From: Diabrotica undecimpunctata
Lineage: Eukaryota > Arthropoda > Insecta > Coleoptera > Chrysomelidae
Length of the DNA stretch: 64,000 nt
Reading direction: 5' to 3'
Assembly: GCF_040954645.1 (NCBI RefSeq)
Contig: NC_092812.1
Location: 2,728,001-2,792,000 of the forward strand
Shown: positions 43,398-53,160 of the stretch, in pieces
How the letters are laid out: every line of letters begins with the position of its first letter
How positions within the stretch are numbered: position 1 is the first letter of the stretch
Notes under the pieces: model-generated
Databases searched by the model: none
What the model saw: the letters and a program-made list of their open reading frames with translations, nothing else
What the model was told of the DNA's origin: nothing
Program-made: the position numbers and the translations under genes

Positions 43398-44105
43398 TTA
43401 AATATTAGAATGGACCTGAGGTCCAGAGAGATGTACATTATTAAAGGATAGCCCCGTAGAAGAAGTCGCGTTTGTATGAGCGTCACGAGTCTTGTAGGAC
43501 TCACTATCATTTACCATTGTAACAGGTGGAAGGCAATATGCAATACTGCTAAGGCCAGTAGGTAACGCCTTAGGGACAGTATCTACATGATCTAAAGTCG
43601 ATGATAGCTGACCTGACGAACTAGGCGCCATCACACGAGGTATTTGAGATGTAGATGTCTCGAAAGAAGGTTGAGGTTGTGAAATAGATGACTTTTTTGA
43701 CATATTACTTTGGGAAGAATTCACTACATTGAGTAGATGGCATAAATCTGAAATGAGTGTGGGATGTGTTTCCCCCACATCTAACCTAGAAGAACAGTGG
43801 GATGCACTACCTACTTTATAATACGTAAAGGATGAGAGGACGGGCTCCCATATTATAAGTCCCATTGCCTTACAAAACAAATCATCTACAATGTTTCGAT
43901 CCTCGCTATCTTCAGCGGAATCTACCAATAAATTCTCGATTGCATCCTGTGCGCATTCATATTTATCATACTCAACCTGTAAATACTCACGACGAACTTT
44001 CAAAAGATAATCAATATCAACCAATGAAACATTTTCTGCAATCCAATTACAGTGACGAATAATTGCATTCTTTGCAGACCGTCTCTTGAATTTGAGGGTG
44101 TCCAT
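43398..44105 (-). CDS. BEL/Pao Gag (DUF1759-like), 235 codons
   Basis: The frame starts MDTLKFKRRSAKNAIIRHCN and continues LLKVRREYLQVEYDKYECAQ, a helical region like the N-terminal capsid-type domain of BEL/Pao Gag (DUF1759). The C-terminal half is Ser/Pro-rich (SSISQPQPSFETSTSQIP) and ends without a zinc knuckle. It is much shorter than usual Gag-Pol because of the deletion beyond. An intact frame in an element with very similar LTRs suggests it was or still is translated. Gag would assemble cytoplasmic particles, possibly helped by pol of a full-length relative. Confidence 0.72.
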   Translation of the reverse strand: MDTLKFKRRSAKNAIIRHCNWIAENVSLVDIDYLLKVRREYLQVEYDKYECAQDAIENLLVDSAEDSEDRNIVDDLFCKAMGLIIWEPVLSSFTYYKVGSASHCSSRLDVGETHPTLISDLCHLLNVVNSSQSNMSKKSSISQPQPSFETSTSQIPRVMAPSSSGQLSSTLDHVDTVPKALPTGLSSIAYCLPPVTMVNDSESYKTRDAHTNATSSTGLSFNNVHLSGPQVHSNI

Positions 44106-44234
44106 TGTTTAGACAAAAATGGAGCAGCTAATATTTAAAACTGATAAGACAAAAAGAAAAAGATTGTGAACGAGTAAAAGTAATTGTAAATCTTGGATTT
44201 TTTAAAGAAACAAACCAAAGAGATATTTGTAATA

Positions 44235-45900
44235 GTCGAAAGCAGGTCTCTATAATAAGACAACCACAAACAAAAAAAAATAAAAAAGAACAGTCTCCAC
44301 AGACCAGGTATCTTATCAAGGAAAAGATATATCCCAACATAAAACGATTACAATCTGTTACTAATGTCCCTACAATCAGGAAAAAATATACAAAAAAATG
44401 GTTGCAATAACCGAAAATACTTTTTCCACCCTCACAAACACTAACGTGCACAAAAGAAGAAATGTCTCTACAGACTGGGTATCTTTTTTCACAAAATAAA
44501 TACCGCAATGTAAATGGTTATACTAATCGCAAAAAGGTCTCTAGCATAAGAAAACTCTGAAAAAGTAAAAATAAGAATGTCTTTCGGCAGACTGAGTATA
44601 TGCTTAGACAAAAGAAATACTCCACTAAAAGCACTATGAAAAAATCAGCAAGAAATGGGTATACAAACCCGAAAAAGGTTTCTGTCATAAGAGCACCTTT
44701 AAATAAAGTATATAAAAAAGAAATAGTCTTTCGACAGACTAGTTATCTTTCAGTATAAAAGAAGTCTCAATGTAAGATGGTTATAAAAACCTTAAAAAGG
44801 TCTCTGTAAAAAGAGCACCTTGAAAATTAATTAATGTAAAGTATAAAATCGTCTTTTTGCAGACAACTGGATATCTTTTAGTATAAAAGATATACCGTAA
44901 TGTAAAATGGGTATAACAACCGCAAAAAAGGCCTCTGTCAGAAGAGAACCTCGAAAAAGCAATGTAAAAAAAAGAAATAGTCTTTCGGCAGACTAGGTAT
45001 CTTTTAGTAGAGAAGAATTATATATACAATAAATGGTTATAACAACCACGAAAAAAGGTCTCTGTCAGAAGAGCACCTGGAACAAAGAATGTAAAGAAGA
45101 AATAGTCTTTCGGCAGACTAGGTATCGTCTTTCGGCAGACGAGTAGGTATCTTTTTACATAAAACAAATACCTGACTATATAGTTATGATAACCGCAAAA
45201 AGGTATACAGTAAATAAACCTTGTACAACGTAAAAAGTAAAATGTCTTTCGGCAGACTGGGCAACTTTTCAGATAAAAGAAAACCCGACTATACTATGGT
45301 TGTGATAACCGCAATAAGGTCTCTAGCATAAGAGAACCTCGACAATGAAATAGTGTTTCGGCGGACTAGGTATCGCCTTTTGGCAGACGACTGGGTACCT
45401 TTTCCAGCTAAAAGAAATACCCCACTATACTATGGTTGTGATAACCGCAATAAGGTCTCTACCATAAGAGAACCTCGATAAAGAAATAGTCTTTCGGCAG
45501 ACTAGGTATCGTCTTTCGGAAGACGACTGGGTATCTTTTCAGATAAAAGAAATACCCCAACTATACTAAGGTTGTGATAACCGCAATAAGGTCTCTAGCA
45601 TAAGAGAACCTCGACAAAGAAATAGTCTTTCAGCAGACTAGGTATCGTCTTTCGGCAGACGACTGGGTAACTTTTTAGATAAAAGAAATACCCCAACAAA
45701 TAGTTATCACAACCAACTAGGCTCCTACCATAAGGAACCCGTGAGCAAGTCAAATAAAATGGTTATCATAATTGATAAGGTCCCTACCATAAGGAAACCG
45801 TAAACAACGACATATTAACTAATTATCATAACCGACAAGGCTCCTACCATAAGGAAACCGCAACTACACATGAAAAAGAACATGGAAAAAAGGTATCTAC
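44235..45900 (-). repeat. Tandem-repeat leader of the BEL element
   Basis: Between the primer site and gag, units of about 136 bp near the right and shorter, diverged units elsewhere contain GTCTTTCGGCAGAC, able to form a small hairpin (GTCT/AGAC), GGTATCTTTT, and GGTCTCTAGCATAAGAGAACC, itself partly self-complementary (GGTCTCT/AGAGAACC). The 136-bp period was measured between 45481 and 45617. About twelve to fifteen units are present. The leader is about 1.8 kb long. Confidence 0.88.
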
Positions 45901-45947
45901 TATCAGAGAACCCTAAACAAACAAAATAACAGAAAAAGAAGAAGAAA

Positions 45948-45965
45948 ATCCGGCTCGAAGGACCA
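45948..45965 (-). promoter_or_regulatory. Primer binding site, tRNA-Tyr type
   Basis: On the minus strand TGGTCCTTCGAGCCGGAT begins 3 bases after the 5' LTR. It is complementary to the 3' end of insect tRNA-Tyr (TCCGGCTCGAAGGA plus CCA) as I remember it. This fixes the minus orientation. Confidence 0.82.
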
Positions 45966-45968
45966 TTA

Positions 45969-47064
45969 TGTTGCGTTCTGCACATACGATGACCTCAATA
46001 TAACAATTGGGGCCATCCTGAAGGGGGAGAGAAGATATTCTGTTTAATCTAGAACTCGCTGGTTTCCCCCTTTCGGATTGGGTATGTATATTCAAATAAA
46101 GAAAAGAAATGAAAACCAGTGGACTGTATAAAACTCTGTTTTAAAAAGAGGTGAAATTAAACATAAATATACATAACCCAATATACAATTATAAATAAAG
46201 AAGGATATAAACTTAAAAGAAGAAGAATATATGTAGTACAAACTTAAATATTAGTTAATGTGAAACAACACACAAAAAGAGAACCATAAACAAAACAAAC
46301 CTGTCGATTCTAAAAAAAATTACTGACCGAAAGCAGTAAAATAATTTCGTATATATACCACGTTATAGATAGAAATAATATTATAAAAAAAAAAAAAAAA
46401 TATGAATATATATGTCATATAAAAACTAATTAATAAACTCAATTCAAACGTATACTCATAATACACATTATGAGTTAATATTAGGTAATAAACTACACAA
46501 CCCTGTGATATACATACAAAAAGAATAGTGAAATTATTATAATCTAAAATATACAAATCTACGTAAGGTAATAACGTTTAATGTTCTGAATAAAGTTCAA
46601 AAGTTCAAAATCGCGACACAATATGTAATAATTGGGCACCAAATAAACGTACTTAGCCCATGCAGCAACAAAATTATGGTGTATTGTTACCCAATGAAAA
46701 GATAGCACTCACTCCGGCTACCGCAAAAGATGTCTTCACCGACGAATAACAGGAACCACAAAATTCCTAATGCAACTTTTCTGCATCAAACCGACTTCCT
46801 CGGTCAAAGGACCGATGCCAAGTGTTTTAGGTACCTTTTACCCAAACGCCCATACACATATGTGTGGTTTGAGAGATAAAACTCGACTCTTCCTATTCTT
46901 ATCTCAAATGTGTGTCATTTTGCAGATAGCCCGTCTCGTAATATGTAGTTTTTAACACAGATGCACCCTTGTACATGGAATCTTGATATACGGGGAGAAT
47001 CAAAACTACCACAAAGTCTGTTAATATTATATAAATGTTTATATATCGTTGCGAAACTGCAACA
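45969..47064 (-). repeat. 5' LTR of the BEL/Pao element
   Basis: 1,096 bp. Partner of 40414-41505. In sense orientation it begins TGTTGCAGTTTCGC and ends GAACGCAACA. Confidence 0.95.
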
Positions 47065-47169
47065 ATATTCGGAATGTACAAGCGAAGTTTACCGAAACAA
47101 TGCCGGGTACCTGGGTAGCACGGGTATAAACTCCCGTATCAGGTACTTGGGTATTGACATAACGGTTAA

Positions 47170-47924
47170 GGCAGAGTAACTCGAAACACACATCCAATAA
47201 AATACAAGATGTCCTAGAAGCTGTTTACACTAAATTACACTCCCAACTAAACGTAATGAATAAGTAATAGTAACACTCAATTGCGATTAGGACATACTAT
47301 ACCAATCCATATCCACTTAATAAATAAAAAACCCATTCCTTTCTGCGACAACTGCAACATCTGTCACTGTTAAACATATCCAATTTTAGATTTAGAATTC
47401 CAAACGTACATCAACGAAAGAACATAAAACAACCTGAAAATCAACATGAAGAGTCTACTTAGCTGCCAGTTCAATAAAGTAGTGAAATATTTAAAAGACA
47501 TTAAATTTTACAATATTTGAAAAAAAATTAAAAACATAATTTCTGTTATCCCCCGCTAAATAACTCTCAGTAAATGATGAATTTACCAGTAAGCCGTATG
47601 AAATATTTAACAGTGTAGTTTTGTGTTTTTGGCAGCAGAGTAATTGCTTAACTCGTGACAGGTTCTATGTGCTAAAATAAATGTTTTGGTCAAGTCCAGT
47701 GAGAATATCTTGCCTCGTTTCTCTCGTTTTACGACTATTCAATACACAAATTTACTGAGCCTATGAACCTTACACTAGAATTAATGACCTGGAAACAATA
47801 CATGATGTTTGTGAGTACGTTTATAGTAAAATATATCTAATAAATTATCTAAAAATTGTCTTCTTAGATGTAATATTCTTCTTCTTTTTGTAGGTGTGGT
47901 TGTAGTTGCTAGAATTATGATAAT
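47170..47924. other. AT-rich stretch without recognised features
   Basis: Right flank of piggyBac. No supported frame or repeat. Confidence 0.35.
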
Positions 47925-48375
47925 GAAAGCTGAAAATGGGTTTGGATGTATACTGTCTCCACAATTTTTTAATATATATATGGGGAACATAATATGAGAA
48001 GAGCGCTTGAAGGATGGTAAAAGGGCATTTTAATAAATGGCTTAAAAATACACAAAATAAAAATGACACAGCCCTTCTTGCAAATAGTCAAGAGGAGTTA
48101 ATAGATCTCATACGACTAGTTGAAAACGAAAGTTAAATATTTGGTCTGAAGTTAAACATATCAAAGACAAAGAATTTAATAGTGGATAGACTATGTAACA
48201 ATCATCCACGCATAACCATAATTAATCGGTTTGAGGATGTCAATTTATATTTATATCTGGTCACAAACAAACACAGGGTCACTGCAGGAAGAAATAAAAC
48301 TTAGATGTGATCTAGCAAAAGTCGCAGTAGAAAAGATGGCCAAAATATAAAATATTATGCAAAGCTTGGTCTAAG
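47925..48375 (+). pseudogene. LINE reverse transcriptase fragment
   Basis: Frames read NGFGCILSPQFFNIYMGNII (motif B, 47935-47995), then NDTALLANSQEELIDLIRLV (motif C region with YADD reduced to a single Asp, about 48058-48120), LKLNISKTKNL and a trailing TAGRN block. Multiple frame changes; inactive. Same group as LINE A-C. Confidence 0.65.
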
Positions 48376-48414
48376 TCACAGTATTGTTTAGCGTACTCTG
48401 TGACGTAGGTATCT

Positions 48415-49213
48415 ACGTAGTTCTCAAACTTCTTTGCTATCTTCTTGTCTGCTAGCTTATATGACTTGATTACATCTATAATGGGGAAGTTATGGGGTTT
48501 ACTTCTTTTTTTTGTGTATTTCGTTATTGGTTCTCGTCACACTCCCAAGCTACAACTAGATAGTGGTTACTATTTACCTCAGTTCCTCGTTTTATTCTTG
48601 CGTCTTTAATACATTGCCTGGATGGTCTGTCCACTAACACATAGTCTATGATGGATCTTTCTCCTCTGCTTTTGACTTCTTTTCTGTATTTTTGTACATT
48701 TTCTTGTTGGAAAAATGTATTCATTATTATTAAATTATTTTCTCTGCATAGATCAATAAAACGTTCCCCATTATCGTTTTTTATTTCTTCTCTATATGGT
48801 CCTAACATATCTGGGTATGTTTATCTCTTACAACCACTCGACCATTTAGGTCCCCCATACTATGGTGTTGATTTCTAAACTGTATATTATCTTTGAGGCC
48901 TTATCCCAGAATAAGTCTCTGCAAGCTGCTTTTTTGTCATCATTTATTCCATACATAACGACAATATTAACTAATTTATGGAATTTATGGTCAGCAGTTA
49001 CCCAAGTTATATCTTTAGAATCCTTCCGGAAATGCATTTCCAACCTTTAATTTTCTTTATTAGCTTACTGTTTATTAGGCAGCCTACACCTTTTTCTGTG
49101 CTGCCACTTTGTGAAACTCAACTGGTGGTGAGGAAGTGGCCATTCTCTAAAAACATGTGTTTTTTTTCCTTCATTTTGTTCTCTGTTTTACCTAGTACGT
49201 CTATTTTATTTTT
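48415..49213 (-). pseudogene. LINE F endonuclease, C-terminal part
   Basis: On the minus strand (49200 downwards) frames give KIDVLGKTENKMKE, MHFRKDSKDITWVTADHKFH, NIVVMYGINDDKKAACRDLF, then EEIKNDNGERFIDLCRENNL and RSIIDYVLVDRPSRQCIKDA, ending EVNSNHYLVVAW. This is the middle and end of an APE-like LINE endonuclease (catalytic D..N..SDH, with SDH now SNH). The N-terminal part resumes at 51306 beyond the Penelope-like insertion. Confidence 0.75.
49202..49213. repeat. Left TSD of the Penelope-like element
   Basis: TATTTTATTTTT recurs at 51294-51305. Joining the flanks across it restores a continuous LINE endonuclease reading, which supports this duplication. Confidence 0.75.
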
Positions 49214-49215
49214 TT

Positions 49216-49365
49216 TTGATCAGATAAAAGGCATATATCGAGCACAGTTTAATTAAATCTTGCCCAAGTACTTTCGATCCCTAGATCATCTTCAGGGGCA
49301 TCTGAAATAAGCCAAGAAACGTTTTTTTTTTATAACCAAAGAAATTGATTAACTTCGATAAAAAC
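49216..49365. repeat. Left inverted terminal repeat of the Penelope-like element
   Basis: Reverse complement of 51113-51262. Starts TGATCAGATAAAAGGC and carries the hammerhead-like core on its minus strand (49272-49295). Confidence 0.92.
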
Positions 49366-50081
49366 TCGAAGTTTTATGGTTGAAAAAAGGTTTTTTATAT
49401 GATTAACGTTTATAGACTTACTTCGTCAATTGTGGCCTATCCGGCAAGAACAAGATGTCATAAACATATAATTGTACATTACACTACACTACAAATGGAC
49501 AAACAAACACTTTAAAATAATTTAAGGAAGGCTACATTACTTGAAGAAGCCGGAGACAGAATGGCTCCTGATCTAACGGAAATGTTGGGGTGACATGTGA
49601 CAAATAACAACTTGGATGAGCAGTCACAATCATAGATATGTGATCTGCACCTTTTACAATTCTATGAAACTAAGTATTGACCAAAAGTCCAACTGACACT
49701 ACTATAGGAGGTCACTGATGAAATATAAAATTATATAGAATATTTTTAAGTAGATTGAATAATCCAGATCTCACACTCAAACATGTCTGTAATAATTAAG
49801 GTGTTAGTTTGAGAGCAACTGAAATAGACGAAAAGTAAGAATGCAAGAAGCGGACTAAACAATATGTTAAACAGTGGGTGGTTGACTACAATAAAATGGT
49901 CTACCAAGCACTATCTGTAATATAGAAAGGAAGAGATCTGACTATGTAATTAAAATACTAATAATTGAAAATCAAAATGGAAAGCAAATATATAAATGGG
50001 GTGTAATCCAAGTAGTTCAGTTGAACCCACAGTCAATGGTATAACTATAAAATTACTATGGATGTGCTCAGTGCAGGAAGT

Positions 50082-51116
50082 CTAAACAGTCGAGCTGGGT
50101 CCCCCACGAGGTGAAGCTGTAATAAAGTTTTTAAAAATAGGTTTAAATTTAGTACAATTTAAATTAATTTGAGTATTAAGACAGTGAGAGTTTTCATTTG
50201 TTTCCCTTGTAATTTCCAAATCTTCCAATAAATCCAACTCCATATAGTTTTTCTTTCTACTAATGTCATGTAAGATAGATGAACCAGTGTTGATGTTAAA
50301 ATTGTGTTTACTGGATAATAAGTGTTGACCAAAACTTGAAGAGTTTGGTCTTTTCAAATGTTCTGAAACTCTAGTGGATAACTTTCTAATGGTTCTACCT
50401 ACATAAGAGGCATCACAATCATCACATTTTAATTTGTAAATACCACTTTTGTCAAGTGTGTTCATCCTATCTTTGGTGTTGATTAAGAAGGAACCTAAGG
50501 TGTTGTGTGACTTGAAGGAAATTTTGATGTTATCGATTGTAGAAGTAAAAAGTTTAGATATTTTATTGGAAATGCTGCTAATGTAGGTGAAGGAGAAATA
50601 TCTGGTGTTATTTGAAGCAGTAGGTTGAAGAAAACATTGTGATGAATATGCAAGCTTTTCTGCAATTTTTAGTTTAGCTCTATTTAGAAGCTTATAGATA
50701 ATGTTAGGATCATAACCATTATTGAAAGCAATTTGTTTAAGAGTGTTAAGTTCTGAATTAAAATTATCATTAGAAAGTGGAAATTTGAGTAACCTATGAA
50801 TGTAACTGTTGAAAGCAGCCATTTTATGTTGGGTTGGATGATTAGATGTATCATGTATAACATGATCTGTTTGGGTAGGTTTTCTGTAAATATTGTACTC
50901 TAAAGAATCTTTATTACGGGAAATAGTCATATCCAAGAAGTTCAACTTTTTATCAGATTCTGGTTCCAGAGTAAAAGAGATGTTGGGATGGAGGTTATTA
51001 AGATCATCCAGAATCTGTAAAGCATCATCTTGGGTTTCCTGTATGAGAGCTATACAATCATCAACATACCTTGACCAAAAAACTATTTTGTTGTTGTTGT
51101 TAACAAACTTCTGTTT
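50082..51116 (-). CDS. Penelope-like RT C-terminus and GIY-YIG endonuclease
   Basis: The frame is open from just after a stop at 51117-51119 to TGA at 50082, 344 codons with no full start, so it is 5'-truncated. It begins near FVNNNNKIVFWSRYVDDC, the RT active-site motif (YVDD), then ALIQETQDDALQILDDLNNL, LNFLDMTISRN, the basic YRKPTQTDHVIHDTSNHP and a helical connector. The GIY-YIG domain starts near residue 230: GIYKLKCDDCDASYVGRTIR with KLSTRVSEHLKR (catalytic Arg), then GQHLLSSKHNFN. The paired Cys before YVGRT is typical of Penelope. No internal stop is present. The protein would synthesise and nick DNA, but the RT lacks its fingers. Confidence 0.88.
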   Translation of the reverse strand, partial: KQKFVNNNNKIVFWSRYVDDCIALIQETQDDALQILDDLNNLHPNISFTLEPESDKKLNFLDMTISRNKDSLEYNIYRKPTQTDHVIHDTSNHPTQHKMAAFNSYIHRLLKFPLSNDNFNSELNTLKQIAFNNGYDPNIIYKLLNRAKLKIAEKLAYSSQCFLQPTASNNTRYFSFTYISSISNKISKLFTSTIDNIKISFKSHNTLGSFLINTKDRMNTLDKSGIYKLKCDDCDASYVGRTIRKLSTRVSEHLKRPNSSSFGQHLLSSKHNFNINTGSSILHDISRKKNYMELDLLEDLEITRETNENSHCLNTQINLNCTKFKPIFKNFITASPRGGPSSTV

Positions 51117-51262
51117 TTATCGAAGTTAATCAATTTCTTTGGTTATAAAAAAAAACGTTTCTTGGCTTATTTCAGATGCCCCTGAAGATGATCTAGGGAT
51201 CGAAAGTACTTGGGCAAGATTTAATTAAACTGTGCTCGATATATGCCTTTTATCTGATCAAA
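51113..51262. repeat. Right inverted terminal repeat of the Penelope-like element
   Basis: Partner of 49216-49365. Contains the hammerhead-like core at 51182-51205. Confidence 0.92.
51182..51205 (+). ncRNA. Hammerhead-like core in the Penelope terminal repeat
   Basis: CTGAAGA (CTGANGA) is followed by TGATC, a short loop TAGG, GATC, and GAAA. The order and spacing are those of the hammerhead core with stem II, and the motif lies in the terminal repeat as reported for Penelope-like elements. An inverted copy is at 49272-49295. Stems I and III and the cleavage triplet were not established; CUUG-GG-CAAG directly downstream could be stem III. Confidence 0.45.
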
Positions 51263-51293
51263 GTTCATTTATTCGAGCATTCAACCTTATATT

Positions 51294-51420
51294 TATTTTA
51301 TTTTTCTCAAATCAAACTTCCTAACCGTTAAGGACTCTGACATTCCATGTTGCTAATATCCGTCCTTTGGGATTGGGAACTACTCTGTTATCGTTAGCCG
51401 TGTCATTGGACTTTTTCTGT
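51294..51420 (-). pseudogene. LINE F endonuclease, N-terminal part
   Basis: On the minus strand the frame reads DTANDNRVVPNPKGRILATW and NVRVLNG, then a stop, then FEKNKI up to the duplication. ILATWNVRVL is the first conserved block of LINE endonucleases. It continues at 49201 on the other side of the Penelope-like element. 51294-51305 is the right TSD. Confidence 0.65.
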
Positions 51421-52225
51421 TTACATGTGGATTTTAAATATTTACTTTTTATGTTACTATTTATGTACGCTTGCAGCTGGGTGCATTTTTAGAGATTTTT
51501 CTTTTCTTGTCATTCGTTGTTCACAGTCTTGCACATTATTTATGTATCTCTCAGTGTCTTTGCTGCCTATTCTATAATTGCTTACGTGCATTGTCATTGC
51601 TTGGTTCGTCATAGTATTCCGGAGTAATGGTTTACTAGTGTTTTGTCTCCATTTTAAATATGTGGTTCTTTTTATTGTCCAATTTTTATCCTACCTTATT
51701 AATTCATATCTTATTTATACTTTTATTTACAATTCTTACATCTTTTCCTTTCTCTTTTTCTTCTAGTGCGAGTTTTCTAATTTCTCTCTCTGTGTTCGTA
51801 GATGTATATATTTCTTCTTTTCTAACATTTTTTTGGTTTGGATTTATTTTTGTATTCCTTTCCATTTTTTTAATGTTCTACTGATTCCGTCAGGCAGGTT
51901 TTCTCTCCCAGTTTGTATGTGTTTTCCCCAGCTTCAAGCTTATTGGTTTATGGACACCATGCTTAATATCATAGTATCATGGCTATACGAGGGGTGGTGA
52001 CTATAAGTCATGCCTCTACTCCACCAATAAATTTAAAGAAAAATCTATTACAATTATTTAATTGACTAAAAAATTCCATAATTGCAAATTCCTCTTGAAA
52101 GTTTAATCCATCATGTAGATACTGTTTTGTCATGCTGTTTGCCCCTTAGCAGCCTCCTGCTAGATGTAGGTTTCAACCCGTATGGTCGACCATCTCTACC
52201 TCTACCTTCTACTTCAGGCACTAAA
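51421..52225. other. T-rich stretch, no supported gene
   Basis: Probably the 5' part of LINE F on its left side (minus strand). Frames at 51578-51884 are T-rich hydrophobic artefacts. Confidence 0.35.
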
Positions 52226-53160
52226 TACGTTTGTTACTCATGCGTTGCGAAGTATGCATTCGCCTTTCTATCACTGTTTCTGTGGTATTTCACTTGTGCC
52301 CATTGATTATTATTTATTTCTCCTTGAACTTACCATGCTCATCTGTTTCTTTGAAAACTACTTCTATTATAATATATTCTCGTATTATATCTTTTAATTT
52401 CTTTATATTTCTGTATTTGTTGTTCTTATATTCTTTTTTTCTGTCGAAATTGTTTTTGTATCCGTATGTATATTCATATGTATATTTCTTCTTATGTCTT
52501 TATGCACTTTGTTCGTATGGTACATTCTTGAAGCCTCTATTCGCGCAAGTAATTCTTTCCCCTTAGCACACGTAATCGCTTCTGATAACGTGGTTAAATG
52601 TCTTGCTTTTAGTATTGTCATAATCCTATTATCTCTTAATCCATTTGTAATTATTGCAATTTTTTCTTTTAAAGTCTATTCCATGAATATACGGCTGGAT
52701 TAATATATTGTTTACATATAAAAACAGCCGTATATTCATATGGAATATACATGGAATATACTATACTTTTGCTAATACTTATTCTGCTTCTCTATCTCTA
52801 TCTTCTTGCGCAATTTTTGATTTTACCATAAAATCTTCTAAACTGCTTCTGAATTTTTCCACTGACCTTTTAGCTTGTTTTGCTGAATTGATCTTTTCTG
52901 GTAGTACAGTAATAGATTGTTTTACCAAGAACATACACTTAATGTCGTTTATTAGCTCGGTATTTAAAGCATAGCTATTTTTAAATCCTAATTTTTTGCT
53001 GCTTGTGTCATCTTAAGTTTCAGGACATATTTCCTTAGTTGAGTTTTTCTCTTCTCGTCCAAACATACATCGTAAATTTTAATTACATCTATGAATGCTT
53101 TAATATATTTCTTTTCCTTGGTACATAAATTTTATTGTTCAAATCTTTTAATGTGTTCTA
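52226..53160 (-). pseudogene. Retrotransposon Gag-like remnant
   Basis: Minus-strand frames read KEKKYIKAFIDVIKIYDVCL (about 53100-53040), ELINDIKCMFLVKQSITVLP and EKINSAKQAKRSVEKFRSSL (52965-52840), KSKIAQEDRDRE, and after a hairpin insertion EKIAIITNGLRDNRIMTILK, ARHLTTLSEAITCAKGKELL (52663-52550). The block iitNGL.d..i...ka....tl.eAi..A.g.E is a common part of LTR-element Gag. Two internal stops and frame changes are seen. The specific clade cannot be told. No zinc knuckle was found. Confidence 0.5.
52685..52737. repeat. Hairpin inserted in the gag-like remnant
   Basis: GAATATACGGCTG (52685-52697) is the reverse complement of CAGCCGTATATTC (52725-52737), with a 27-base spacer and partly matching flanks (TATTCCAT, GGAATA). 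It separates two parts of the Gag frame. Confidence 0.75.

Larger units (their letters stand above)
40409..47069 (-). mobile_element. BEL/Pao LTR retrotransposon, internally deleted
   Basis: Element 40414-47064 with LTRs at both ends and the 5-bp TSD ATATT at 40409-40413 and 47065-47069. Orientation is minus: tRNA primer site next to the right LTR, polypurine tract next to the left LTR. It keeps gag and a fused remnant of pol (RNase H end, integrase zinc region), but protease and RT are gone, so it is non-autonomous. The LTRs differ at about a dozen places in 1.09 kb, so the insertion is recent. Being inside piggyBac, it is younger than that element. Confidence 0.92.
38115..47169 (-). mobile_element. 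piggyBac element, split by a BEL/Pao insertion
   Basis: The left end is TTAA (38115-38118) then CCTTTTTGTCTATACCCAGG. The right end, read inward from TTAA (47166-47169), is CCGTTATGTCAATACCCAAG, so the termini match in the style of piggyBac TIRs and the target TTAA is duplicated. GGTACCTGGGTA recurs near both ends (38133-38146 and 47105-47118). Removing the BEL element and one ATATT leaves about 2.4 kb, a normal piggyBac size. The transposase is on the minus strand in the left part. The BEL insertion lies about 115 bases upstream of the transposase start, in the promoter or leader. Confidence 0.88.
49214..51293 (-). mobile_element. Penelope-like element with 150-bp inverted ends
   Basis: The coding strand is minus and holds the RT end and GIY-YIG domain (51116-50082). 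Ends: 49216-49365 and 51113-51262 are reverse complements with one T-run difference. Right of the right end, 31 more bases (51263-51293) precede the duplicated TATTTTATTTTT. The RT is truncated just upstream of the YVDD motif, at the inner edge of the right inverted repeat. Inverted or mixed-orientation terminal repeats are known in Penelope-like elements. Confidence 0.85.

Noticed and set aside
44235..45900. Possible CRISPR-like array (regular repeats)
   Set aside because: Units are about 136 bp and degenerate, with no constant repeat and unique spacers, inside a retrotransposon leader of a eukaryotic genome.
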